64,000 nt of DNA from JAWKWH01 sp040830725. GTDB taxonomy: Bacteria; Pseudomonadota; Alphaproteobacteria; Rhizobiales; Rhizobiaceae. The stretch spans positions 1 through 64,000 of the forward strand of contig JBFOMG010000064.1 of NCBI GenBank assembly GCA_040830725.1, in the 5' to 3' direction. The stretch's first letter is position 1; every line of letters starts with the position of its first letter. Position numbers and translations under genes: made by a program. Under the pieces are notes generated by a model, which saw only the letters and a list, made by a program, of their open reading frames with translations, ran no database searches and had not been told where the DNA came from. Below, one piece after another: positions 53,308 to 62,069 of the stretch.

Positions 53308-54246
53308 CACCTGTTCCGGATCAAGCAGTTTTAACAGGGGTCGGTCATCGATTTCGGACGTTCCGATAAGAACGATTTTCGTATCCTCACACTGCCGATT
53401 GCCGGACGGTGTGAGCTGTGCCGACGCGCCGACTTTCTGCCAGAGGAATGTTTTACCTTCCAGATTTACAAAGCCCTTGGCGCGCAAAATACCTGAGGGC
53501 ATCTCTTCGGTGAATTTGTCGAATGCAGGTCTTTCGATTGGCCGATCAAAGGTCAGCGTTGCGGTGTGAAAAAGCATTTCAGCGTGGGAATGAACAGAAT
53601 CAATTGCCGGCACACTGTCGTCTGCTGATTGCACAGCGCCAGCGTCGACACCCAATACGATCCCCAATGGCACAGCTGCATGTGAGGTTTCCACCACCGG
53701 AGTTCCTCCGGCAAGCTCGCCAAGGCTGGAACGCACTTGTTTGATCTCTTCCGCACTGGCCTCATCGACTTTGTTGAGAATCAGCAGATCAGCGCTTCTG
53801 ATCTGATTGGTCAGTATTGATGTGAGTTTGCCATCCACCAAACGCTCATTGAAGGAGGTGGCATCGACAAGGACGATAATTCCGTCGGGGTCGAGTTCAC
53901 GATCGATGCGGGCGAAATCCATGATTTTTGCCGGTTCGGAAACCCCACTCGCCTCGACGACGATATGATCGAAATTTTCCGGCTGGCGCATCAGGTCGAT
54001 CATGGTCTTGATGAAGCCGTTTGCCAGCGAGCAGCAGATACAACCATTTGCCAGCGACATTGTCGTACCGTCGTGGCTCTCAATCAGGGACACATCGATG
54101 TTGACGTCCCCAAAATCATTGACGAGCACCGCAAATCGCGTGCCGCGAGCATCGCGCAAGATGCGGTTCAACAGGGTTGTTTTTCCAGCACCGAGAAATC
54201 CACCGATGACCGTGAATGGCTTGGGCGATGTCGCTGGTTGTTTCAC
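53299..54246 (-). CDS. CobW/COG0523-family metal-chaperone GTPase
   Basis: G3E-family GTPase, 315 aa, likely a metallochaperone. The P-loop is GGFLGAGKTT (15-24), the metal-binding CxCC motif is GCICC (68-72), VEASGVSEP is the Walker B region and NKVD the guanine-specificity motif. The C-terminal CobW_C domain begins near residue 215. Family members deliver Zn, Co, Fe or Mn to client enzymes. It follows the amidohydrolase gene by only 3 bases, so that metal-dependent hydrolase is a possible client. Which metal is unknown. Confidence 0.88.
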   Translation of the reverse strand: MKQPATSPKPFTVIGGFLGAGKTTLLNRILRDARGTRFAVLVNDFGDVNIDVSLIESHDGTTMSLANGCICCSLANGFIKTMIDLMRQPENFDHIVVEASGVSEPAKIMDFARIDRELDPDGIIVLVDATSFNERLVDGKLTSILTNQIRSADLLILNKVDEASAEEIKQVRSSLGELAGGTPVVETSHAAVPLGIVLGVDAGAVQSADDSVPAIDSVHSHAEMLFHTATLTFDRPIERPAFDKFTEEMPSGILRAKGFVNLEGKTFLWQKVGASAQLTPSGNRQCEDTKIVLIGTSEIDDRPLLKLLDPEQVSA

Positions 54247-54249
54247 GCT

Positions 54250-55893
54250 CTACCCAGCCTTCTCGGCGGCTTTGGTTGCTATACCGCCGGTGACGGTTCC
54301 CCAGACCCCGATATCCTTCAGCTTCCCGGGCGCAACATTGGTCGGGTCGTCATCAAGAACCGCGAAATCGGCATATTTACCGGGTTCGACTGAGCCAACA
54401 AGGTGATCGAGTTTCAGCGTGTAGGCGGCGCCCAACGTGATGGCGCGCAATGCGCTTTCAACCGAAATACACTCGTTGGCACCGAGAACCTGACCGCTTT
54501 CAGTCAATCTGTTGACTGCGCACCAGGCGGTGAAAAGTGGCCCGAGGGGAGTGACGGGCGCATCGGAATGAATGGCGAAGTGAACGCCTGTTCGTTCGGC
54601 AGTACGGGCTGCATCCATGCGCATGGCCCGGTCCGGTCCCATGGTGATATCGCGATGCTGATCACCCCAATAGTAGATGTGGTTGGCGAACATGTTGGAA
54701 CAGACGCCCAGTGCCGACATGCGCCGGAACTGGCTTTCATCCGCCATCTGGCAATGTTGCAGCGTATGGCGATGGTCGCGACGGGGGTATGCCTTGTCTG
54801 CGGCCTCGATCGCATCGAGCATCAACTCGGACGCTTCATCGCCGTTGGTGTGAATATGGAGATGCATATCCGCCTTGTGATAAGCCATGACCAGATCGGT
54901 CAATTGTTCCGGTGGCATGTTCCAGATCCCGTTGGGCGCACCGTTGAAATAACCCGGCCACTTCAGACGGCCTGAAAATCCCTGGATCGAGCCGTCCGTC
55001 ATCACCTTGCACAGGCCGTAGTGCAATTTCTCTGATGATGACTTCATCGCGTACCTGACCCGCTCGATGCCTTCATCAAACGGCAGGTCGAGCGTGTTCA
55101 TCGCCGGCACCAGACGCAAAGGGTAATCGGCTTCGCCAGCAACTTCGGCATAGGCAGCGAGACTGGAATCATCGAATTTCGCATAAAGATCGGTCGCAGT
55201 TGTCACACCGGCATTGACCGCGGACCTGGCATACCGGCGCAGCGCGTTGGCGCTAATGCCATCCAGCAGGGGATTGCCCACGGCCTTGTAGGCGGCATAT
55301 TGCGCCGCCATTTCCGCAAGCTCGCCGGTGGGATCGCCGTTTTCATCCTTGAGTATGCCTTCGACATTCGTAGAGCGGTCGATGCCGGCTGCGTTGAGCA
55401 CAGCTGAGTTGACGTTCAGGACATGACCGTTGGAATGCAAAACAAGAACCGGCCGAGTGGCCGAGACGCGATCGATATGCTTGGTCGCCATTCGTTCGCT
55501 GTCGAAATAGATCGGATCGAAACCCCACGAGAACAGCACTTCATCCGGGTCGCCCATCGTGCGCTCAACTTCGCTGAGCACATCGATCACCTCGTCGAGA
55601 CTGCGGGCGCCGCGCCAGCGTTTGCCGTCGGGATCAAACCGGTCCTGATAACCAACATAGGCGTGATCCCAGACACTGCCTTCCATGGCATGGGCATGAC
55701 CTTCGACAAATCCGGGCATCAGGACCTTGTCGGCAAAGCGGTCATCCAGCTCGTAATCACCCCAGACAGCGACCTGCTCCAGGGAACCGACCCCCAGGAT
55801 TCGCCCGTCACGGATCGCAACATGGGTTGCTTCCGGTGCGTAGGAATTCATGGTGATGATTTTTTTGGCTGAAAGAACGGTAGTGCCGACCAT
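54250..55893 (-). CDS. YtcJ-like metal-dependent amidohydrolase
   Basis: Amidohydrolase-superfamily protein of the YtcJ/amidohydrolase_3 type, 547 aa. Metal-site residues are HAH at 66-68, HIHTNGD near 345 and LQHCQ near 380, with HSDAPVTPLGP near 450. The C-terminal LDHLVGSVEPGKYADFAVLDDDP is the usual composite-domain return. Members hydrolyse N-substituted amides or formamides; the substrate is not known. It is probably co-transcribed with the downstream CobW-type gene. Confidence 0.87.
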   Translation of the reverse strand: MVGTTVLSAKKIITMNSYAPEATHVAIRDGRILGVGSLEQVAVWGDYELDDRFADKVLMPGFVEGHAHAMEGSVWDHAYVGYQDRFDPDGKRWRGARSLDEVIDVLSEVERTMGDPDEVLFSWGFDPIYFDSERMATKHIDRVSATRPVLVLHSNGHVLNVNSAVLNAAGIDRSTNVEGILKDENGDPTGELAEMAAQYAAYKAVGNPLLDGISANALRRYARSAVNAGVTTATDLYAKFDDSSLAAYAEVAGEADYPLRLVPAMNTLDLPFDEGIERVRYAMKSSSEKLHYGLCKVMTDGSIQGFSGRLKWPGYFNGAPNGIWNMPPEQLTDLVMAYHKADMHLHIHTNGDEASELMLDAIEAADKAYPRRDHRHTLQHCQMADESQFRRMSALGVCSNMFANHIYYWGDQHRDITMGPDRAMRMDAARTAERTGVHFAIHSDAPVTPLGPLFTAWCAVNRLTESGQVLGANECISVESALRAITLGAAYTLKLDHLVGSVEPGKYADFAVLDDDPTNVAPGKLKDIGVWGTVTGGIATKAAEKAG

Positions 55894-56036
55894 AATTGCT
55901 CCCTTCGCGGTGCTGAAGGGAGATTACTTTCTTAAGACCGATCAATCCACGGAAATTGCCCGCCAAACGGTCTTGGGCCAATTCAACATCTTGGATTGGA
56001 CTACAGGTTCATTGATTGCCCGAAAGGCGTGGATCT

Positions 56037-56384
56037 TCACAAGATCTCCAGCACTGTTTCTTTGGGGCGGCAAAGCCGCGTTCCCTTGCCGGTCACCACA
56101 ATCGGCCGGTTGATCAGGATGGGATGCTGCATCATGGCATCGATCAGCTCGTCGTCAGTTTTTGCGGGATCATCCAGACCGAGCTCGGAAAAGATGTTCT
56201 GTTTGGAACGCATGATCTCACGTACGGTCAAACCGGAAGCTGCAATCATTTCAACGAGTTGCTCGCGGTTGGGCGGCGTCTTCAGATATTCGATGATCTC
56301 CGGTTCGATGCCGTTTTCGCGGATGATCGCCAGTGTATTGCGCGAGGTACCGCATTTTGGATTGTGGTAGATCCTGACCGTCAT
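56037..56384 (-). CDS. arsC: Arsenate reductase, glutaredoxin-type
   Basis: ArsC-family thioredoxin-fold protein, 115 aa. The catalytic Cys11 lies in HNPKCGTSRNTL, and the arginines of the arsenate site are visible in VREIMRSKQ, INRPIVV and GTRLCRP. It reduces arsenate to arsenite with glutaredoxin. No arsB or arsR is adjacent, so it acts alone here or has a different thiol role. It lies 11 bases downstream of the lipoprotein gene in the same direction. Confidence 0.92.
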   Translation of the reverse strand: MTVRIYHNPKCGTSRNTLAIIRENGIEPEIIEYLKTPPNREQLVEMIAASGLTVREIMRSKQNIFSELGLDDPAKTDDELIDAMMQHPILINRPIVVTGKGTRLCRPKETVLEIL

Positions 56385-56395
56385 GAAACCTGCCT

Positions 56396-56800
56396 TCAGC
56401 TATGTCCGGCGCAGCGCGAGTCGCCAGTCGACCAGCGGATGATATCGGCGTTGATGCGGCCGCCGAGCTTGGTGCGAACCAGCGGCCCGTAAGTAGAAAC
56501 CTTGACCGGTGATGAAGTCGATTCGATCACAAGCTGCGGCCTTCCTGCCGAATTGTTGCGCTCAACCAACAAAATGCGCGGATTTCCGGCAATGGTATCC
56601 AGTTCAGGCACCATGCGATATTTGCGAAACGGTTTTTCGTCAGGCCGCATCCAGCAGCGTTGTCCGGCTTCATTGACGGTCTGCAGAATGGCTACGGATG
56701 TCGGAGCGCCGACTTCGATCGACAGCGGTCCGCCGATGGGTTCGCTCTGGCAGGCTGTGAGAACTGCAACCAGTGCAGCAGCCGTAAACGCGCGCATCAT
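56396..56800 (-). CDS. Hypothetical lipoprotein linked to purQ
   Basis: 134 aa predicted lipoprotein: a short signal (MMRAFTAAALVAVLTAC) with lipobox LTAC and the lipidated cysteine at residue 17. No domain recognised. The rest is polar with a few cysteines (RCWMRP, SRCAGH). It overlaps the end of purQ by 4 bases (ATGA), so it is translated from the purine transcript, although no link to purine synthesis is evident. It is followed by arsC. Confidence 0.75.
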   Translation of the reverse strand: MMRAFTAAALVAVLTACQSEPIGGPLSIEVGAPTSVAILQTVNEAGQRCWMRPDEKPFRKYRMVPELDTIAGNPRILLVERNNSAGRPQLVIESTSSPVKVSTYGPLVRTKLGGRINADIIRWSTGDSRCAGHS

Positions 56801-57465
56801 GCTGCGATCTCCAGTGCCGCTTCAAACAGCGCACGGCCGTCTCTGCCGCCATGGGCAGCTTCAATCAGATTTTCCGGATGCGGCATCATGCCGAGCACGT
56901 TACCGGTTTCGTTGAGGATACCAGCGATGTCTTTGACCGAGCCATTGGGATTGGTGCCCTCGGCGTAGCGGAAGACGACACGGTTTTCGCCTTCCAGGCG
57001 CGCCAGCGTTTCAGCATCGGCGAAGTAATTACCATCGTGGTGGGCGACCGGACAGTCGATAATCTGGCCCTGCTTGTAACCGCGGGTGAATACGGTTTCG
57101 GCATTGGTGACTTCAAGGCGCACTTGCCGGCAGACGAATTTGAGCGAGGCGTTGCGCATCAGGGCGCCCGGCAGCAGGCCGGCTTCGAGCAGGATCTGAA
57201 AACCATTGCAGACACCGAGCACGCGCACGCCTTTGGCCGCCTTCTCGGCCACCGCACGGACTGCAGGCATTCGCGCGGCGATTGCGCCGCAGCGCAGATA
57301 ATCACCGAAGGAGAAGCCGCCGGGAATGACGATCAGATCAACATCGGGAATTTCGGTATTCGTCTGCCAGACAGTGACCGGCGGCTGGCCTGAAATCTTC
57401 GTCAGTGCCGCGATCATGTCGCGATCGCGGTTGAGACCGGGCAAGAGGAGGACGGCGGATTTCAT
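56797..57465 (-). CDS. purQ: Phosphoribosylformylglycinamidine synthase, glutaminase subunit
   Basis: Class I glutamine amidotransferase, 222 aa, that supplies ammonia to PurL in step 4 of purine synthesis. The nucleophile Cys86 is in VLGVCNGFQIL, and the His/Glu of the triad in MMPHPENLIE. It works with PurS, encoded just upstream, and PurL, which is not in this window. The start overlaps the small coiled-coil gene by 4 bases, and its end overlaps the lipoprotein gene by 4 bases. Confidence 0.96.
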   Translation of the reverse strand: MKSAVLLLPGLNRDRDMIAALTKISGQPPVTVWQTNTEIPDVDLIVIPGGFSFGDYLRCGAIAARMPAVRAVAEKAAKGVRVLGVCNGFQILLEAGLLPGALMRNASLKFVCRQVRLEVTNAETVFTRGYKQGQIIDCPVAHHDGNYFADAETLARLEGENRVVFRYAEGTNPNGSVKDIAGILNETGNVLGMMPHPENLIEAAHGGRDGRALFEAALEIAA

Positions 57466-57698
57466 TTCTGGTGTTCGAATTCTCGCTGCGCTTCGGCAAG
57501 TTCTCGCAGATCAAACCGTTTTTCAATCCGATCGAGACGTTCATCGTGCCGATCCAGTCGCCTGTTTACTCCCGCGGTGGCTTCTTCCGTGCCGGTTATT
57601 CGTTTCTTGATCTCATGAAGATCAAACTTCATCTCACCGATGTCGGTATGAACTCGCTTCAACAGTTCAAACATCAATTCGTTTGTCACTCCGGTCAT
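57462..57698 (-). CDS. Small coiled-coil protein between purS and purQ
   Basis: 78 aa, strongly charged and helical (for example KRVHTDIGEMKFDLHEIKKR and RRLDRHDERLDRIEKRF), forming a predicted coiled coil over nearly its whole length. No domain recognised. The ATG at 57698 is chosen; a TTG six codons upstream is possible. It sits 20 bases after purS and overlaps the purQ start by 4 bases, so it is translationally coupled to a core biosynthetic gene. It could be a structural partner of the PurS/PurQ/PurL complex or a regulator. Confidence 0.7.
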   Translation of the reverse strand: MTGVTNELMFELLKRVHTDIGEMKFDLHEIKKRITGTEEATAGVNRRLDRHDERLDRIEKRFDLRELAEAQREFEHQK

Positions 57699-57718
57699 CG
57701 CTTCAACATTTTGCAACC

Positions 57719-57961
57719 TTAGGTAATCGATATAGCATAATCTTCAATCACCGTATTGGCTAGTAACTTGTCACACATGGCCGCGATATCGGCCTCGGCC
57801 TTGGCCTTGTCCGAACTTTCGATCTCGAGATCGAAGACCTTGCCTTGTCGAACCTGGCCGACGCCGTCGAAACCCAGCGTCGACAGCGCACCTTCAATGG
57901 CCTTGCCTTGCGGGTCAAGAACGCCGTTTTTCAATGTGACCGTCACACGTGCCTTGATCAC
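57719..57961 (-). CDS. purS: Phosphoribosylformylglycinamidine synthase subunit PurS
   Basis: 80 aa, the typical PurS size. It starts MIKARVTVTLKNGVLDPQGKAI with the LGF..V..VRQGK segment of the family. It bridges PurQ and PurL in the formylglycinamidine synthase complex. It lies 14 bases downstream of purC and upstream of the small coiled-coil gene and purQ. Confidence 0.95.
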   Translation of the reverse strand: MIKARVTVTLKNGVLDPQGKAIEGALSTLGFDGVGQVRQGKVFDLEIESSDKAKAEADIAAMCDKLLANTVIEDYAISIT

Positions 57962-57975
57962 CGGAATGTGCCCCT

Positions 57976-58770
57976 TCAGTGAATGCTGTCGTTGTCGGCT
58001 TTGGAGGCGACGAGAACCGGCCCCGTTTTCGGCCGCGACTTGCCGTTCTCGTTGATGATGCCGAGGCGCCGGGCAACCTCCTGATAGGCCTCCACGAGGC
58101 CGCCCAAATCGCGGCGGAAACGGTCCTTGTCGAGCTTTTCATTCGACTGGATATCCCACAGCCTGCAGGAATCCGGCGAGATCTCGTCGGCGACGACAAT
58201 GCGCATCATGTCGCCCTCAAACTGCCGGCCGCACTCGATTTTAAAGTCGACCAGTTGAATGCCGACACCAAGAAAAAGACCGGAGAGGAAGTCGTTGACG
58301 CGGATGGCTAGCGCCATGATATCGTCGATCTCCTGCGGAGCTGCCCACCCAAAGGCGGTGATGTGTTCTTCGGAGACCATCGGATCGTCCAAGGCGTCGG
58401 CCTTGTAGTAGAATTCGATGATCGAACGCGGCAACACCGTGCCCTCCTCGATTCCGAGGCGCTTTGACAACGATCCCGCCGCGATATTGCGCACCACCAC
58501 TTCCAGGGGGATGATCTCGACCTCTCGTATCAACTGCTCGCGCATGTTGAGCCGCTTGATGAAGTGGGTGGGAATGCCGATCCGGTTCAGATGGGTAAAA
58601 ATGTGCTCGGAGATGCGGTTGTTGAGCACGCCCTTGCCGTCGACGATCTCGTGTTTCTTCTTGTTGAACGCCGTTGCGTCATCCTTGAAAAATTGAACCA
58701 GTGTGCCCGGTTCGGGTCCTTCATAGAGAATTTTGGCCTTGCCTTCGTATATGCGGCGGCGACGGTTCAT
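57976..58770 (-). CDS. purC: SAICAR synthetase
   Basis: Phosphoribosylaminoimidazole-succinocarboxamide synthase, 264 aa, which ligates aspartate to CAIR in purine synthesis. The N-terminal RRIYEGKAKILYEG is the ATP-binding start, VVRNIAAGS and LVDFKIECGR are family signatures, and ADEISPDSCRLWD lies near residue 190. The ATG at 58770 is chosen because homology starts there; a longer in-frame reading of 40 codons is not supported. It is the first gene of the purC-purS-purQ block. Confidence 0.95.
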   Translation of the reverse strand: MNRRRRIYEGKAKILYEGPEPGTLVQFFKDDATAFNKKKHEIVDGKGVLNNRISEHIFTHLNRIGIPTHFIKRLNMREQLIREVEIIPLEVVVRNIAAGSLSKRLGIEEGTVLPRSIIEFYYKADALDDPMVSEEHITAFGWAAPQEIDDIMALAIRVNDFLSGLFLGVGIQLVDFKIECGRQFEGDMMRIVVADEISPDSCRLWDIQSNEKLDKDRFRRDLGGLVEAYQEVARRLGIINENGKSRPKTGPVLVASKADNDSIH

Positions 58771-59039
58771 GTGCTTGAATCTCTGGCTTGGCGAGCCGCG
58801 ATGTCCGGATCGCGAGTGCTTACTGATTCCAACCCGACTATACCGGGTCTGATGATCGCGGTCTGTAGACGAAATGGCCGGTGACCTCAATGGATCATCA
58901 CCCGGCAGGGTCTGTTTTGGGCAGCTTTTTGCCGGTTAACGGGAAAATTCGTCATTCCGCGGCATTCGGCCTTTTGATTTATCGCGCCGTTGCCCATATT
59001 GAGGATAAGAAACTGGCAATACCGGAGGATATCTGGCCG

Positions 59040-59363
59040 ATGAATACGATGGATGATCGCAAAAATGCCTTTGAAAACAAATTTGCTCATGATGAAGAGC
59101 TGAGATTCAAGGCGGAGGCCCGGCGCAACAAGCTGCTCGGCCTTTGGGCGGCTGAACTTTTGGGCAAAAGCGGTGACGATGCCGAGGCTTATGCCAAGGA
59201 AGTCGTTATTGCCGATTTCGAAGAAGCCGGCGATGAAGATGTGTTTCGCAAAGTGCGGGCCGACTTCGACGCGGCCGGGGTGGATCAATCCGACCACCAA
59301 TTGCGCCGGACCATGGATGAATTGCTTGAACAAGCTGTAGCCGAGATTCAAGCCGAAGGCTGA
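59040..59363 (+). CDS. DUF1476 protein, F1-ATPase zeta-type inhibitor
   Basis: 107 aa, all-helical, matching the DUF1476 family that includes the alphaproteobacterial zeta subunit, an inhibitor of ATP hydrolysis by F1-ATPase. The N-terminal MNTMDDRKNAFENKFAHDEE is the inhibitory region; the ARRNKLLGLWAAELLG segment is diagnostic. The ATG at 59040 matches the family start; an upstream reading of 53 codons shows no family resemblance. It is located beside purC, as is common in Hyphomicrobiales. Confidence 0.9.
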   Translation: MNTMDDRKNAFENKFAHDEELRFKAEARRNKLLGLWAAELLGKSGDDAEAYAKEVVIADFEEAGDEDVFRKVRADFDAAGVDQSDHQLRRTMDELLEQAVAEIQAEG

Positions 59364-59391
59364 ACAAACAGCGTGACATCGGGAGAACGTG

Positions 59392-60162
59392 ATGATTTCT
59401 GCGGCGGATATTCGTGGCGGGAAAACCGCCCTTTGCGGTTGGGCGGGAATTCCGGACGGATTTGTCGCTGAAACCATAGCGACTATGGGATTCGAGGCCG
59501 TGTTGCTCGACATGCAACACGGCGGTCACAATGAATCCAGTGTGTTCTCGGGTGTGACGCTGGTATCCGGTGCCGGGGCTGCCCCGTTTGTACGCATTCC
59601 CGTCGGCCGAAACGACATGGCAAGCCGCGCGCTGGATTTTGGTGCGATGGGTGTGGTGGCGCCGATGATCAACAGCAAGTCTGACGCCGAAGCGTTTGCC
59701 GCTGCCATGAAATATCCGCCCGTTGGCGGCCGGTCATGGGGCCCAATGCGAGCACGCGCTTTGCAGAAAGACTTCGACAACGCGCGCTATCTCGCTAGCG
59801 CAAATTCGGAAACTTTGGCGTTTGCCATGATCGAGACGCGAGCTGCACTTGCGGCACTTGACGATATTATCGCTGTAGATGGTGTCGATGGGGTGTTCTT
59901 CGGTCCCGGCGATTTTTCTATTGCATGGACGAATGGCGGCGAGATGAACCCGGCGCTGGAAGACATGATGCCCGCCGTTGCAGAAATAGCGCAGAAGGCG
60001 AAAGCGGCCGGGAAGACCGCCGCCATGTATGTCGGCAATCCCGACATGTGTGGACGCTTCGCAGAGATGGGCTATTCGTTCTTCGCCGTTGGCAATGAGC
60101 AACGCTACATGAGCGAGGGGGCAAAGAATATCATCGCGAAAATGAGAGCGTCGCTGGGTTAG
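59392..60162 (+). CDS. HpcH/HpaI-family aldolase
   Basis: Class II pyruvate-type aldolase, 256 aa. The fold signatures are visible: LLDMQHG near 40 (the QHG histidine), IPVGRND, and VDGVFFGPGDFS near 170 with the metal-binding region in between. Such enzymes cleave or form 2-oxo-acids from pyruvate and an aldehyde. The ATG at 59392, with GGGAGA before it, is preferred over a GTG one codon earlier. The substrate is not known; it follows the DUF1476 gene without an obvious functional link. Confidence 0.88.
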   Translation: MISAADIRGGKTALCGWAGIPDGFVAETIATMGFEAVLLDMQHGGHNESSVFSGVTLVSGAGAAPFVRIPVGRNDMASRALDFGAMGVVAPMINSKSDAEAFAAAMKYPPVGGRSWGPMRARALQKDFDNARYLASANSETLAFAMIETRAALAALDDIIAVDGVDGVFFGPGDFSIAWTNGGEMNPALEDMMPAVAEIAQKAKAAGKTAAMYVGNPDMCGRFAEMGYSFFAVGNEQRYMSEGAKNIIAKMRASLG

Positions 60163-60168
60163 GGCGGT

Positions 60169-60723
60169 TTACTTCCCAAGCCGCGAAAGAAATCTCGCAA
60201 ACACCATCGTTCCTTCCGGCCACGGTCCGTGGCCCGAGGCTGCATTCAGGTGACCGGCTTCGCCTGCGTCGATGAATAGCGACCCCCAGGCGCCGGCAAT
60301 ATCCTCGGCGACATCGAACGGACAAAACGGATCGTTGCGACTGGCCACCACGATTGAAGGAAACGGCAGCGGATCGCGCGGGTAGGGCCCAAATGTCATC
60401 AGGTGTCTTGGTTTGATGTCCGGGTTTGCTACATCGGGGGGTGCAACGAAGAATGCTCCAACGATCCTTTTGTCAATTTGGGGCAGGGCTTGCACAGCCG
60501 CTGCTACGCCGAGGGAATGGCCAACGAGTACGGGCGGCCGTGTTGTAGCATCGACGGCAGCCGCAATTGCCGCTGTCCAATCCTCCCGGACGGGCTTGGA
60601 CCACTCGGCCTGTTCGACACGCTGAGCGGTTGACAGCTTTGCCTGCCATCGGCTCTGCCAATGGTCGGGTCCGGAATTGGTGTAACCGGGAATGATCAAA
60701 ATGTCTGCGTCGCGAACTTTCAT
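60169..60723 (-). CDS. RBBP9/YdeN-family alpha/beta hydrolase
   Basis: 184 aa serine hydrolase of the RBBP9 type. The nucleophile serine lies in VGHSLG, the catalytic aspartate probably in VVASRNDPFCPF, and the histidine in GEAGHLNAASGHGPWP. These are the usual landmarks of the family. It is a lone gene that converges on the HpaI aldolase, with a 6-base gap. Its promoter region runs into a repeat element at 60744-61055. The substrate is unknown. Confidence 0.88.
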   Translation of the reverse strand: MKVRDADILIIPGYTNSGPDHWQSRWQAKLSTAQRVEQAEWSKPVREDWTAAIAAAVDATTRPPVLVGHSLGVAAAVQALPQIDKRIVGAFFVAPPDVANPDIKPRHLMTFGPYPRDPLPFPSIVVASRNDPFCPFDVAEDIAGAWGSLFIDAGEAGHLNAASGHGPWPEGTMVFARFLSRLGK

Positions 60724-60743
60724 GGAACAGCGCAGGTGGCCCG

Positions 60744-61055
60744 CTAGAGCGTTTCCACCGAATATTGAATCGTTTGACCGCCGGTAATCTGTTCGCTGGC
60801 CAGGCGCGTTCGGCGATGTGGTGCGAGCACCACGAGACCGGGCGCAACGCCGCCAGCGGGCAGAGAACCAAGGTGAAATGATTGCGGTTTCTGATTCAGT
60901 GACATGACGTGTATGTATTTGCTTGGGTGCCTTTTTCGTTTCTGCCGCGTCGAAATCCTCGCACGATGCTTCGGCATCGCGCTGCGGTATTCTCCTCGCA
61001 TAAACAAAAAATCAATCCCATCAAACCGCTCCAATATTCAGTGGAAACGCTCTAG
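60744..61055. mobile_element. MITE-like repeat element with terminal inverted repeats
   Basis: A 312-base stretch without a real gene, bounded by a 24-base inverted repeat with one mismatch: CTAGAGCGTTTCCACCGAAT... at 60744-60767, and its complement at 61032-61055. The dyad extends imperfectly to about 35 bases. A degenerate frame on the minus strand (product containing KRKRHPSKYIH and MSLNQKPQS) ends inside the terminal repeat. It fits a miniature inverted-repeat transposable element or a dispersed genomic repeat. No transposase and no clear target duplication were seen. Confidence 0.6.
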
Positions 61056-61205
61056 GGCCTGATAGTCAAGATGTGAACCAACGTGATGGTGGAAGTTTGA
61101 CCGTCGGCGATAGACTTGATGCACGTACAATTTGGCAGGCACGGCTTGTTGCTGACCTGCCGGCGACAAGTCTTCAACCTGCCGGAAGGGCAAGGAGCGA
61201 GACAA

Positions 61206-62012
61206 ATGTCGGCCTATCACATCATAGCGGATGCGCATGGAAACGTGCAGCACCCCGATATCCGCAGAATCAGGTTCTCCCAAATCGGAAAGGCGCTGAG
61301 ACTGGGATTTGACGATTTCTGGCAAAAACCGTCGCATTACGTGTTTTTATGCCTGATTTATCCTATTGCCGGGGTGGTTCTCGTTGCCTGGTCGTCGGGA
61401 GCAAATCTGCTGCCGCTGGTCTATCCGCTTGTGACGGGTTTTGCGCTGGTTGGTCCCGTAGCGGCGATCGGATTGTATGAGATCAGCCGACGGCGCGAAC
61501 TGGGGCTGGATACATCGTGGCGCCACGCACTTGAAGTTCGAAAATCGCCGGCACTCCCATCAATTATTGCTCTTGGAGCGATGCTGGTTGGTTTGTTCAT
61601 CGCCTGGCTGGTGACCGCCTATTTGCTGTACGCATATCTGTTCGGCGATGCCGCACCGGCCAGTGTTGGCGCGTTCCTGGATGGTGTGTTCAACACCCCG
61701 GAAGGACTGCAGCTGGCAGTCGCCGGCACTTCGATCGGGTTTGTATTTGCGCTAACCGTACTGGCGACGACCGTCATTTCATTTCCGCTATTGCTTGACC
61801 GCGATGTCGGTGCAATCTCGGCTGTCGAGACGTCGGTCCGTGTGGCCCTCGCCAATCCGTTTCCAGTACTTGCATGGGGCCTGATCGTCGCATTCCTGCT
61901 GTTTATCGGTACGTTGCCGGTCTTTGCCGGATTGGCGATTGTTTTGCCATGGCTGGGCCACTCAACATGGCATCTGTACAGGATGACGGTGGTTTCCGAT
62001 CAAGCAGACTGA
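61206..62012 (+). CDS. DUF2189 integral membrane protein
   Basis: 268 aa with about six hydrophobic segments. The N-terminal segment RRIRFSQIGKALRLGFDDFWQKPSH... (only partly quoted) precedes the membrane part. The second half contains the SFPLLLDRDVGAISAVETSV motif region typical of DUF2189. The start is the ATG at 61206, with AAGGAGCG upstream; an earlier ATG would add 30 polar residues. Function unknown; related proteins are sometimes linked to cytochrome oxidase gene clusters. Confidence 0.85.
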   Translation: MSAYHIIADAHGNVQHPDIRRIRFSQIGKALRLGFDDFWQKPSHYVFLCLIYPIAGVVLVAWSSGANLLPLVYPLVTGFALVGPVAAIGLYEISRRRELGLDTSWRHALEVRKSPALPSIIALGAMLVGLFIAWLVTAYLLYAYLFGDAAPASVGAFLDGVFNTPEGLQLAVAGTSIGFVFALTVLATTVISFPLLLDRDVGAISAVETSVRVALANPFPVLAWGLIVAFLLFIGTLPVFAGLAIVLPWLGHSTWHLYRMTVVSDQAD

Positions 62013-62069
62013 CAGGATCAAAGGGAGCCAAACGTCAGCGTTCATCTTGGGATCGCCAATTTGGCGAGA

